From: Isoetes taiwanensis
Lineage: Eukaryota > Streptophyta > Lycopodiopsida > Isoetales > Isoetaceae
Direction of reading: 5' to 3'
Length of the DNA stretch: 64,000 nucleotides
Assembly: GCA_021234155.1 (NCBI GenBank)
Contig: JAJEKV010000100.1
Location: 1,466,116 to 1,530,115, forward strand
The notes beneath the pieces were generated by a model that saw nothing but the letters and a program-made list of their open reading frames with translations, was not told the DNA's origin and ran no database searches. This document shows, piece after piece, positions 1 through 10,659 of this stretch. A program made the position numbers and the translations under genes. Position 1 is the first letter of the stretch, and each line of letters begins with the position of its first letter.

Positions 1-219
1 CTCGGTTTCTTTGCTCGGCGTGTGGGCCGGCAGGCTGTCGGGGAGGGCTTCGGCGAGCATGTCGGGTAACCCTCCGCACGCTCATAATCCAAAGCGAACC
101 GGAGGTCTGCGTGAGGTAATCGGCGCATCGAGGGGCCATAGCGGCTGGCCAGGCCAGCCTCACATAGAGTGGGCGGTGATCTGAGACAGCCTCCTCGTCC
201 CGACTGTCCGTGCCGACGT

Positions 220-271
220 GGAACTGCTGAGAGAGGAGAAAACGCCGATGAGAAGTCGATGAAGAATCTGC
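220..271 (-). repeat. Dispersed repeat shared with 39211-39258 (inverted orientation)
   Basis: The reverse complement (GATTCTTCATCGACTTCTCA...CTCTCTCAGCAGTTCC) matches 39211-39258 with few differences. Both places are flanked by GCATGC-rich sequence (near 310-330 and 39117-39165). Probably the edge of an unnamed dispersed element. Confidence 0.5.
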
Positions 272-659
272 AAGGAATAGCGATCCCAAATGAACCAGAG
301 CCACAGACATGCATGCTGCAAGAGATGCATGCTTGCCCATTCGAGAATGTCGATCCGATGGCTCGGATCGATGGGATTCTGCAGTAGAGGAGACTTATCC
401 CGCGCCGGGGAGTGCTGCAAAGTTCTTGATTGAGGCCATGGCGTGGCATGAGTCGCCTCTGAGCCTAAAAACTCTGATTTTTCTCCTTGCTATAGTCTTT
501 CTTTCTAAAGCTTTTGTTTCTAGGGTTTTGACCTTTTTTCTGCTATAGTTTTTCTTTTAACTCCAGGCTACTAATATAGTTTCAGCTATGTCTTTTTAGT
601 TTCGTCCTAATAACAGGCCTTCTGAATAATCTATTGCTACAGTGATACCGAATGAGTTC

Positions 660-722
660 GGGCCTATGGTTGAATTGGTTAAAACGCACCCAACGGTGTA
701 GGTTCGAGTCCTATTAAGCCCC
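660..722 (+). other. tRNA-like sequence (truncated tRNA pseudogene or SINE head)
   Basis: GGGCCTA (660-666) can pair with TAAGCCC (715-721) with one mismatch. An A-box-like TGGTTGAATTGG precedes a perfect T-arm GTAGG-TTCGAGT-CCTAT. The anticodon region (CACC-CAAC-GGTG) is about ten bases too short for a functional tRNA. Suggests a dead tRNA or the tRNA-derived head of a SINE. Confidence 0.35.
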
Positions 723-1329
723 GGAGCCTAGCCTAACAAAGCATTCCTGATTACTTTGCTTTGTAACACATATCTGTTACAAACTGATCTACTTCAAGGA
801 AGCTATAGTCTATTGATACTGACTGTATATGGCCGAATATAACTTGAATATAATCTGTTAATATATTGAACACAAATCTCATAGTCTATTTCGTTTTGAG
901 ACATTTCTGCTTCTTATAGTAGATCAATGCCACCACACTAAGGGCGAGATTCGAGTCCTTGTCATGTAGATCCCATCAGTATTTGTAGAAATATAAGAAG
1001 CTACAAATATGAGAAGTATCACAAAACTGTTGTGGATATTCTGTGGGCAATTGGCAGCCAGTTACATAGACTAAAAGGTACTGATGTCTATTGCAACATT
1101 AAAGCAGCATAGCAGCTCAGCTTACAAACTTCATTATCAGCTGCCCAAATCCACATAGCTAATCAACTAAGGTATTCAAGTCGTATTTAATTAAAGTGGG
1201 ACAAATCTCGAATTTTGGGACTCGGACTGAAAATGGGACATGCAAAAAAAAAGTAAGTTGCGATTGAATCATTATTAGATTTTTCCTTGATAAAATAAGA
1301 ATAACATTTACGCACGACAATCCGAGAAG

Positions 1330-1680
1330 ATGAAGGGGGGTGGTGGAGAAAGAAGAGTAGGAAGGAAGGGGAGACAGGAGGGAGGGAGGGAGGGAGGGAG
1401 GGGAAAGGCAAAGGAGCACGAGGAGGGCAAAAGGGCAAAGAGGAGGGGCCGAGCAAATGGGGAGGGGAGGGAAAGTGGAGAAGGGGGAAGGGCAAAGGGG
1501 AGGGGAAGGGGCAGGGTCTCTTGGGGAAGGAGAGGAGGGGGGAGGGCAAAGGGAGGGGGAGGGTCTCTTGGGGAAGGGGGGGGGGGAAGGGCAAAGGAGA
1601 GGGGAAGTCACGGGGTCTCTTGGGGAAGGGGAGGAGGGGGAAGGGCAAAGAAGAGGGGGAGGGGCAGGTTAAAAAAAAAT
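1330..1680 (+). repeat. Polypurine G-rich minisatellite
   Basis: About 350 bases are almost pure purine on this strand. Imperfect units of about 45-60 bp contain GGGTCTCTTGGGGAAGG, GGGCAAAG and long GGGGAGG runs. Several runs of three or more G in close spacing give G-quadruplex and triplex (H-DNA) potential. Frames read through it on both strands are artefacts of composition. Confidence 0.9.
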
Positions 1681-1689
1681 TCGAAAAAA

Positions 1690-3828
1690 TAAAAGGATTA
1701 ATTAGATAGCCTAAATAATATAATTAATTAACTATTTAATTAGAAAATAAAAAATTAAACAATTTAGACAATTCTGAGAAGTTTTTCTCGCCTCACAAGG
1801 CGAGAAAGGACATGATTCCTCCCTTCTGTGCTCCCCAAGCCTTTAGCAGAAGCCCCATTCACGGATGGCCAGGGGTAAGAAACGGGCACCAAATATTTCT
1901 TTTGTTGGGCACCCATTCAACCTTATACAAAATAAAAATAAAACTAAAAGAATTTAACATTAAAATCCTTCCCGACTGCCGAGCCGAGAAGGGAGGGATG
2001 GGAGATCTGCAGATATTTATAAAGAAAAGGGCTTGCCTTTTCTTAGGAGACATGGAAAATATATAAAGAGGATCAACCTGTTACAAGAGGGAGGAGAGCG
2101 ACATGAAACAGTAATTGTGGGACCGTGAATAGTCACTCTTGGGCCGTGAATAGTGACTGTTGAACAGTGAATAGGGAGTTGTGGCCTAACTCCGGCATCA
2201 GGAATACAGATTTGCTCGGCGGATTGATTATGGCAGATGATCTATAAGCCTGTAGATGATCAAGAGAAGAAGTTACAAGAAAATCCATGAAGATGCAGAG
2301 GTAGCCGATTATCTGCTCGGACCTGCTGGCTGGAGGAGGAACGGTCGATCCATTCGATATCAAGGCATGATATGTTCTGACGCGATCTTTTTCAGCTTCT
2401 GCTTCTTTTTCTAACTCTTCTTCTTCAGATCTGCCTTCTGCTTCTTTTTCTAACTCTTCTTCTTCAGATCTTCTTCAAATCTGCCTTTTCTTCGACCCAA
2501 ATCCTACCCAGCGCGAGTCCAGAAGATCGATGTCCATAATTCGAGACAGACCCAGCGCAAGTCCAGACAGCTCAGAAAGCGCAAGCGAAAAGCTGAGGAT
2601 GGTTGAAGAAGGATTGCCTGCGAAACTTGTTTCTACGCCTATTTCCGGTGAAGCTAATCCGTCAATCAGACACGCCAAGGCTTGTAAAGCTAGGCATAAA
2701 AGCTCTGTTAGGTTTGTGCCTTTTAAAAGAAAAAAAACAGATTAGTGAAGAAGAAGGCTGTGGAGTCAGGAAGCCGTGGAAAACAGAGTATTTTACGTGG
2801 TAAGCATGATTTTAAGCATTTCTGATCGCGAAACAGAGTATGCTGCCCAAAGAAAAAGCTATGGCATACCTGTGCCTTTTTCGATCGAAGGAGAGATTAA
2901 CAGAGCCGGAGAAGCAATACTGCGGCTTCAACAACGACGCTCTTCAACAACTTTGGGCGAGGTTAAGTAGAAAATTTTCTTGAGAGTTAAGCCATAGCCC
3001 GGCCGGGATCTTGAGAGTTCGCCATAGCCGATACGATTTCGTAAGTGTACCAAATTTCTTCTTCTCAAAAGGTATGTACCAAATCTCCCCCCTTTTTAAT
3101 TTCAAATTTTGAAAATCTCCCCCCCTTTTCAATTTCAAATTTCTAACTTAAGAGGTAATAGAGTGTACGTAAGAAAAAAAATAGAGTGTACGTAAGAAAA
3201 AAAAATACGGATATAGTGTGGACAATGGGTTATTTTTCTAAGGTTAATGGGAAAAAAAAGCTGGTTACATTAATATATTATAAACATACCATTAATTGGG
3301 CTATAATTTTATTAGTGTCGCCCATGTAAATATTTGAATTTTTGTCGCAAATTGATAGCATGGTTGTGTTTATATGTGTGCTTGTATAATCATATTTTAC
3401 ACCTTATGTTGACCTTAGGTAAAAATTTAACTTTGCGAAGATCATGATATAATTTACACCTTGTTTAATCGGTTCAAGACACAAAATGGGGACAAGTACA
3501 TATTAATATATAGGTCTAATGCTTATTAATAGATTTAATGCATAGGTCTAATAGGCTCTCGTAGGTTATAATGTGCATTATAGGTGCATATGTTGCTATT
3601 TACATGTGCATTAGGCATTACTCTTTACAAGGCTAAATATGAGCCCAATGGTCCCCTCTTCATATAGCTATATGGTATGGTCCATTAGAAAGGGGGAGGG
3701 TCCATTGGATATGTGTCCATTAGATAATACATGGGGAGGGTCTATTTTTTATGGAAAATACGTAGGAAATTTAATGCATAGGGTATTTTTTCATAGAAAA
3801 TACATAGGATGTTTGAAGGTTATTCATT
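1690..3828. other. Intergenic, AT-rich, no gene recognised
   Basis: Contains short repeats (GTGAATAGT motif three times at 2125-2172, the 39-bp duplication at 2401, a 23-bp duplication at 3158-3203). I find no supported coding region on either strand. Confidence 0.6.
2401..2478 (+). repeat. 39-bp tandem duplication, pyrimidine-rich
   Basis: Two copies of the unit starting GCTTCTTTTTCTAACTCTTC (2401-2439, 2440-2478); a shorter CTTCAAATCTGCC echo follows. Confidence 0.9.
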
Positions 3829-4380
3829 TTCGACCTTCTCGGACTTGCGAGTCGAGAAAGGCCCTCAAACTTGCATTTTTCGCTTTGAGCTGCCTTTTTC
3901 GACTCATGAGTGAAAAGCGACTCAAAGAAACCACGGGTTTTAGAGGTCGGAAGGCCTTTCACCGACTTCATGAGTCGAGAAAAGCGACTCAAAAGCTTAG
4001 CCGCGAGGTTTTATGGGTCGAAGGCCTTTCTCGGCGCCTTTCTCGACTCCACGAAGTCGAAAGGCCTTCGACCCATAAAACCTGCGTTTACGGCTTTTTT
4101 TGCCTTTCGACTCGCGAAGTCGAAAGGCCTTCCGACCCATAAAACCTGTGTTTACGGCTTTGAGTCGCCTTTTCGACTTCGAGTCGAAAGGCCTTCTGAC
4201 CCATAAAACCTGCGTTTCTGGCTTTGAGCTGCCTTTCTCGACTCGCGAGTCGAGAAAGGCCTTCTGACCCCTAAAACTTGCATTTTTCGCTTTGAGCTGC
4301 CTTTCTCGACTCGCGAGTCGAGAAAGGCCTTCTGACCCCTAAAACCTGCGTTTTTCCCTCTGAGCTGCCTTTCTCATGCC
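3829..4380. repeat. Palindrome-centred tandem array with copies in both orientations
   Basis: Forward units start GCCTTTCTCGAC at 4036, 4102, 4167, 4231, 4299 and 4367 (periods 66, 65, 64, 68, 68). The best units centre on the perfect palindrome CTTTCTCGACTCGCGAGTCG with its mirror AGAAAG, followed by CTTCTGACCC and AAAACCTGCGTTT. Between about 3905 and 4035 the same unit runs reversed (CTCAAAAGCTTAGCCGCGAG, TTTTATGGGTCGAAGGCC). Units nearer 4300 are nearly identical; left ones are diverged. Not a CRISPR: no unique spacers, eukaryotic context. Confidence 0.85.
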
Positions 4381-4483
4381 TGTATTTTCCAAAAATGGCC
4401 CTAAGAACTGTGTTTTATTTTATTTTTTTTGCATGTAGCATCACTTGACTAATTTGATTTTGTCTCTTGCAGTCCTTATCTCG

Positions 4484-4620
4484 ACCAAATAGTACATGCT
4501 TGGGAGCAATGAAAAGATCAGTTCATTAAAGAAAGGTGCCGAGAAGAGGGTGGTGACATCAGTTGGACATACAAGCACGTGGCCCATAAAGGAACTCCTC
4601 ATACAAATTTCTATCGTCTG
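4484..4620 (+). other. Unassigned coding-like fragment after a splice acceptor
   Basis: After TCTCTTGCAG the plus strand reads PYLDQIVHAWEQ, a stop where Trp would fit (TGA for TGG), then KDQFIKERCREEGGDISWTY and KHVAHKGTPHTNFYRL, ending in TAA. It looks like a decayed exon, perhaps of a transposon. I do not recognise the family. Confidence 0.3.
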
Positions 4621-4629
4621 TAAGTTGCT

Positions 4630-7590
4630 CCGTGACTAGGAGAGAGCTCCACGCGCCCTTTGCACTAGGTGGTTCATGTGTGAAGAGGGTGTAATGATTG
4701 TGCCCATACGACCACTATGGTCTCTTCACCCACTGTAATGTATATTGTAATGAGCCCATTTATAAATATAAGGTATCTCAAAACTAGTATTTTTGGGTGT
4801 TTAAGTAAACAATTTGTATAATTTTTGTTGGAATTTCTGATCTATGGTCTACCCACCTAAGAAAATAGAGCCAAAATGTTCAACTAAGAATCTTTTTCAA
4901 TTAGAACTTGATAGGTCTAATGCATGTTTGCGTTGCATTGTTCTTGTTCTCGACACGCTATCCAAGAAAACTGGAAGAAAAGCTTGGATGCACACTAATA
5001 GACAAAAAATCCAATTATGGCCAATTTTCGGGTCGAGGTGCTTCTTTTTGTGTATATTACTAAGTATATTACTGAATGTCTTAAAGCACTGCATGAACTG
5101 GTAGATATTATAATAGTCGTAAATCAATCCACACTACCACCATATATACCTATATATAGACATCAGACAGTAAATCTATAATAAAAATTTCATCAGACTT
5201 GCACACATAATTCAATATATTTACATTACCAATGACAACATCTCACTCTACTTACAATACTCCATGCTATTCCACTATTCATATTTCTTACACATAATGT
5301 ACTCGCAATTATACTAGCATGTCTGCTAACAATTAAACATAGTTTTATGAGTCTCTAACTAGTCAAATTTACCCGAATATCCTTTCCCTTTGTATTCTTT
5401 TTGCCAACTTCATTTCCTTGGGCATAACAATGATTCGTTTTGTGGGCTAAATTAGGGTATTTGTGGTGATATTTGTGGTCATTTACGACAACCACTGTTG
5501 TTTATAGAGACCCGAAAAGTATTAAAATTCTAAAATGTTCAATGGTTCTTGAGTTATTTATTGTGGTTTTGCGCTTTATATTCCATTAGGAAGTCTATTT
5601 TGGCCGATTCTTCGACCTATTCCTGGTGGAATATTGGGTTCATGCACAATTTTTCACCCAAATTTACTAGAAATCCTGGACTCTATTACTCCTATTTTCT
5701 AGTCTAACTTAATTTAATGACGACCTTACTCGTGGAAAATTTTTCCCACTTTTTGGGGTTTAGTATTGGGATTTGCACCCCAACTTTTTACTAGGCCAGT
5801 TAGTTTTCTATCATACGGTGATGGCCAGTGCTTGATCTTGGTCAACCAAGGTCATTGCTCTGATACCATTGTGACGCTCTTTGCGCTATATACGGCAGGC
5901 CATCGTATACATCGAAGGACCTTCCCCATCCAACGGCCACCCGTTGTATGGGCTCTCTGTCTAACTCGCGTCTGGGGACCAGACTATAGAGCAGATATCA
6001 GACTTGCATGTCCTATTTTACCCATCATCGAAATACCCAACCTTGCATGCTCCTCTGATAGCACATCAAAACAAACATGGTGAGCAAGAAAACTAGCGTA
6101 ACCAACATAACCTATGTAAAAATCAATTGTTGCATTTCAAAGCCAGCACCAACCATCTTAATAAACTAAGTCTTCAATCCCTTTTCATAAACAAAACATT
6201 TACAAATAAGACTTATGAACAAGTACCTCTTTTCAAATCTGCCATGAACATGCAACACTATAAAACCTCTAGCAAATCATGTGACTACAACTCAATTATA
6301 GGAACCAATACCTAGCACTACCCTAAGACCTGTGCTTATAAACTAGCAAGTACAATCTAGCCTTAAAGCACACTAACATTACTTAATAGACCGTATTGCA
6401 CCAATATAGCCACTAGACAAAACCATTAGACCCTAAACCCAACGCTCTGTTATGCATATCCACGCTCCAATGGATGATTTTAGCAAGAAAGATTAATGAA
6501 CATAAGCCTTGTTGCTTTAGCTTACCATGTGATGCCTACTTTACCTACTGCAACACATAAACATATCCCACCAGTCTAGTCATACAAGAGCCACTATTCA
6601 CATGGACAATCTGTGTAATCTGGCCTACAATTAAGCCCAAGCAAGACTTGAGCACATAGCATGTTAACAAAATGCAAGAGCTATCAACTTTTTAAAACAG
6701 TATTTCATGTGGTCACCTAGTATGAGAATGAAAATCCAAACAAAGAAACCATATTAGACCTACATAAAATGTGAACTGCACTATAGACTTATTTTAGTCT
6801 ACACTTACTTTAGTCTTTCTTTTTATGATGATGTGTATTTGTACAGTTTGATACCATTTTTATTATTGTCATGGTTTTTCCCTCGAAAACCCGCCGAGTG
6901 AGGGTTTTTAATCCAAAAGCGGTAATAAGTCATTGCACTCTTTCATTGGATCCCATGGGCTGGTCTCCGTGAACGATAAAGATCATTTTATTCTACTCCA
7001 ACCAATAATTTTCTCTTCAAACAAAGGGCCATGCTAGAAAATTAGATCAAAATAGGTCTTCTGTACCAGCACATTAATTGACAACTTGAATTATTTAATA
7101 TCACTTGTTGATTCAAACATTTTATTGAGAAGCTTATATCGAAGGAGAAATAGACAATCACAAAACTTAATGACTACACATGGTCATGTTACATGTTTCA
7201 CTAGGTAACAAGCCTAAAGCCAATTCATCCCTGACGTCCCCTTTGAAACTAGAGATCAATAAAATGCACCTTAGAGCTGAAAGTTCGTTCGCGTGCCAGA
7301 AATTCATAAATTTAAGCATAGATTACTTGAATATGTTTAAGCCGATGTGGTAGCAGTTGGATATCGTCTAACTACACCCAAAGAGAAAACAAACCCTAGA
7401 TGCAAGGAAGGCCAGGGTACATTAGTAACTACAAACAAAATCTAAGCCAGAACTACAAATGCAAATGAACCTTTGCAATACGCATGCATAAGGATTGGGT
7501 TGCAGTAAAACATCTGATTGAGCCCTGAATCTTTATCTAAGATTGACGATGCCCTCTTGAAAATTGTTTTAAGCCCTTAGAATTGAAGCT
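4630..7590. other. Intergenic, no gene recognised apart from the LTR remnant at 5.87 kb
   Basis: Low-complexity AT-rich sequence. A TTTTTCCCTCGAAAACCCG...GGGTTTTTAATCC motif at 6872-6913 recurs at 39529-39568 and is probably part of an old LTR element. Confidence 0.5.
5750..5930 (-). mobile_element. LTR retrotransposon 5' end remnant (PBS plus LTR edge), copy A
   Basis: GCTCTGATACCA at 5857-5868 is the reverse of TGGTATCAGAGC, the initiator tRNA-Met primer site. It abuts TGTGACGC, an LTR edge. About 55 bp around it match copy B at 8879-8941 (CTTGATCTTGGTC, AACCAAGGTCAT). No gag-pol is detectable on this copy. Confidence 0.6.
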
Positions 7591-7594
7591 TCGT

Positions 7595-8930
7595 TTACTT
7601 CTGATATAGCAAATGTTGAATTGCTGGATAAGGTGGCAGGCCACCAGGCTCTTCTGTGTTCGTTTCCTCCCTCTTCTGCGCCGAAAATCCTTCCCCTGTT
7701 TTGCCTTGCTCTTGCCAGATAGGCAGCTCCCAAGCATCAAGTGACTCAGTGTCTGATGATAATGGTGGTTGATCTGGCTCTCTCTCGGTGATCACCCCTT
7801 TGCTAGGTGTCTTCTTGGTTTTTCCTTGCAGGTGCTTTATCCGGGAGTGGGTCCTTGCCTTTCTCCAGCCTCTATCGTGCGAGTTCTTCTCTTTTTGCCA
7901 TCCTTTGCTTTTTCTCTTCTCTCTTCCTTCGCTTGATTCTTTGGAGGCGACGAGCCTCTTTTTATGTGAGTTGCTCGTCCTAATCCTCCTCTGCTTGATC
8001 CTCCTGCTCCTGCGTCTTGGGATTCTATCCTTGATTCTCCTGTGTTTGTTGGTCTTTTTGCTTGTCGGCAAGATTTTGTGGGTCTTCATTTCTCCTCCAT
8101 TTCTTGGCCTCCCTCGCTTTCTGTTATGCAGCAAGGACTTGGACGATTGTCCATCCATCTTCCATTACCACTCTTGCTATTTATTTGGTGCGAGCCATGT
8201 TTGCTATCACTTCGATCGCCTCACTGGCGCCCTAAAATTAGCTTGCAGGCCAGAGCTAGATAACTAAGAGGGAAGAATGCAAACGATGTACCCTAAGGTG
8301 TCTATTTATAGGGTTGGGGGTTCTAGGGTTTCCATTGGAGTAATTATGTTATCCAACTGTTTTGGATTATAAGTGTTTACTTCCTAGAATCTTTGATTTC
8401 TTTAAGGTATTTTACTCCAACTACTCACGACGTGCGCCACATGCTTCATGAGATTCTCAGTCGAATGCTGGGCGCACGGCATGAGTACTAGCCTTTTAAT
8501 TTATTTTTCCTGTCTGTTTTCTTAGCATTCTAATATGTGTTTCCATCTTAGATTTTAATTTTAAGCTTACGTAGTCGATCAGATTACCTATAAAATGTAC
8601 TATTTTTGGTCAACTATGGTCGAGTACTCATGGCATTCGTCAGAAGGCCGACTGGAATTCTCAGTAGAGTTCCAGGCAGACGGCGCGAGTAGTCATGTTC
8701 CTATTGGTAAAAAAAAATTCTAAAGTTTAGTGTAATTAATGTACATACTCTTACATAATACTATCTAAGCTTCTATACTACAATGGAAAAAAATTTTCCT
8801 CCATTATTCGAGGTTCATGCTCGGGATTTTAACTCCAAGTCTGGAGATCTAAACTGTTAGTGCTACTTGGGAAATGGCAAGTGCTCGATCTTGGTCCACC
8901 AAGGTCATAGCTCTGATACCATTGTGACGT
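7595..8930 (-). mobile_element. LTR retrotransposon 5' part, copy B: LTR edge, PBS, leader and basic ORF
   Basis: The PBS is at 8910-8921 on the minus strand beside LTR edge TGTGACGTCC. About 750 bp downstream in the element sense an ORF of 187 codons (8158-7595) encodes a very basic protein (RRRSRRIKQRRIRTSN, KTNKHRRIKDR) with an acidic C-terminus. Position suggests a gag-like nucleocapsid precursor, but there is no zinc knuckle or recognisable capsid motif, so function is inferred from location alone. No pol follows before 6 kb. Confidence 0.45.
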
Positions 8931-8962
8931 CCTCTGCGCGTATACGGTGCCTCCCATGTATA

Positions 8963-9602
8963 GAACTAGAGTTCATCCCTCCTGTCAGCGCATAACTGCT
9001 AACACGAGGCCGTCTACCTATCATCAGGTTCTTGATGTTGGCAAAAACCTGATGAGAAAGAATAGACGTGTCATTCGTCCCATCTCCCTCGGGATCTACC
9101 TAGCTGCGAAAGCGTTTAAAACATAAGTACATAGCACTATATAAAATACATATCCACCTCAAAGGGTGGCTCATCATAACATAACATTTGAACATCAAAT
9201 ATCAGTAACATCAACAAAGAAGGGAATTCCTACTCAAGGCTCAGACTCATGGGGATCGACTGACGGCTTGGGTCTCCAGAAGACAATGCAGATGGAGTTC
9301 ATGGCAAATGGATTGGGCTAGCAGAAGAACATGGCCGTTGAGTAGTCCACTCCACCCATCTCTCCCCCCCTGCATAGTTTGCAGATAGGCTGAAAAGTAT
9401 TGGGGTTGTGACCGTAACCTGCCAGGTGCATAGTCAGAGGGACTACTCCTGTGTTGCATCTCCCCAGTCCCGATGAGGCAGGAGGGAATCACTCACGTCC
9501 AGCAGTGCAGTACTAACTATAGGCAGACTAGAGAGCCACCGCTTTCGCCTACAACTTGAACTTCAGACGTCTTGAGGCAACACATCACCTAGGATGTGTC
9601 GA
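8963..9602 (-). repeat. 640-bp direct repeat, first copy (probable LTR segment)
   Basis: Matches 10001-10658 with few differences over its whole length (start GAACTAGAGTT, end CACCTAGGATGTGTCGA). It starts 40 bp inside the LTR edge at 8923 and so is probably LTR sequence. The last part differs from copy 2 by small indels. No gene is present; the short frames inside both copies are the same non-coding sequence. Confidence 0.8.
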
Positions 9603-10000
9603 GTAGGGTTGCCCTTAAGGCCAAATTTGTCTAAGCATAATTTAGAAGGTCGGGCAAATAATAGAGTTGCAAGATTAGTTATGCCAACGAATGTTTTCTA
9701 GACATGAATGTTTTTTTATAGAAATCTAGGCGAATCATGGCCAATATTATTTTACCAAGATTTAAGTGTCTTTATTTTCCAAGTGCAATTTCCGTGGTGA
9801 AATTTTATTTACCGGCATCCATATTTAATCAAGGACACAAACACATTATAACTATAGTCACAACTTAACCTTTGCAAATGAGAATATGGCTTATCTAGTG
9901 CATCCTTAGAAGTAAAAAAAATGCTCTGCAGTGCATCCTTAGAAGTATTTGTAAACACAATAGCTACAAAAATAACTTTTCAAATTATCATATGTACCTG

Positions 10001-10564
10001 GAACTAGAGTTAATCCCTCCTGTCAGCGCATAACTGCTAACAAGAGGCCGTCTACCTATCATCAGGTTTTTGATGTTGGCAAAAACCTGATGAGAAAGAA
10101 TAGACGTGTCATTCGTCACATCTCCCTCGAGATCTACCTAGCTGCGAAAGCGTTTAAAACATAAGTACATAGCACTATATAAAATACATATCCACCTCAA
10201 AGGGTGGCTCATCGTAACATAACATTTGAACATCAAATATCAGTAATATCAACAAAGAAGGGAATTCCTACTCAAGGCTCAGACTCATGGGGATTGACTG
10301 ACGGCTTGGGTCTCCAGAAGACAATGCAGATGGAGTTCATGGCAAATGGATTGGGCTAGCAGAAGAACATGGCCGTTGAGTAGTCCACTCCACCCATCTC
10401 CCCCCCTGCATACTTTGCAGATAGGCTGAAAAGTATTGGGGTTGTGACCGTAACCTGCCAAGTGCATAGTCGGAGGGACTACTCCTGTGTTGCATCTCCC
10501 CAGTCCCGATGAGGCAGGAGGGAATCACTCCCATCCATCAGGTCTGTACTAACTATAGGCGAGC

Positions 10565-10596
<32 letters not shown>

Positions 10597-10658
10597 GAGC
10601 GACTGCTCGTCTACAACTTGAACCCTATTGAGGCAACGCATCACCTAGGATGTGTCGA
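10001..10658 (-). repeat. 640-bp direct repeat, second copy
   Basis: Second copy of the 8963-9602 sequence, about 95 percent identical by eye. A (GATA)n microsatellite (10565-10600) replaces the corresponding part of copy 1. The 398 bp between the copies is unrelated, AT-rich sequence. Downstream sequence to about 10930 continues the same GC-richer composition and may be the rest of the LTR. Confidence 0.8.
10565..10600 (+). repeat. (GATA)n microsatellite
   Basis: Nine consecutive GATA units inside the second 640-bp repeat copy; absent from the first copy. Confidence 0.95.
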
Positions 10659-10659
10659 C

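Noticed and set aside
1159-1709. Long overlapping frames on both strands (Pro/Ser-rich minus, Gly/Arg-rich plus)
   Set aside because: They are translations of the polypurine minisatellite; no start context, splice sites or domain.
3829-4380. CRISPR-like array
   Set aside because: Units are contiguous tandem repeats with repeat-derived spacers, in a plant nuclear context.
7788-8267. Plus-strand 159-codon Leu-rich frame
   Set aside because: It is the antisense of the basic gag-like ORF and has no independent support.
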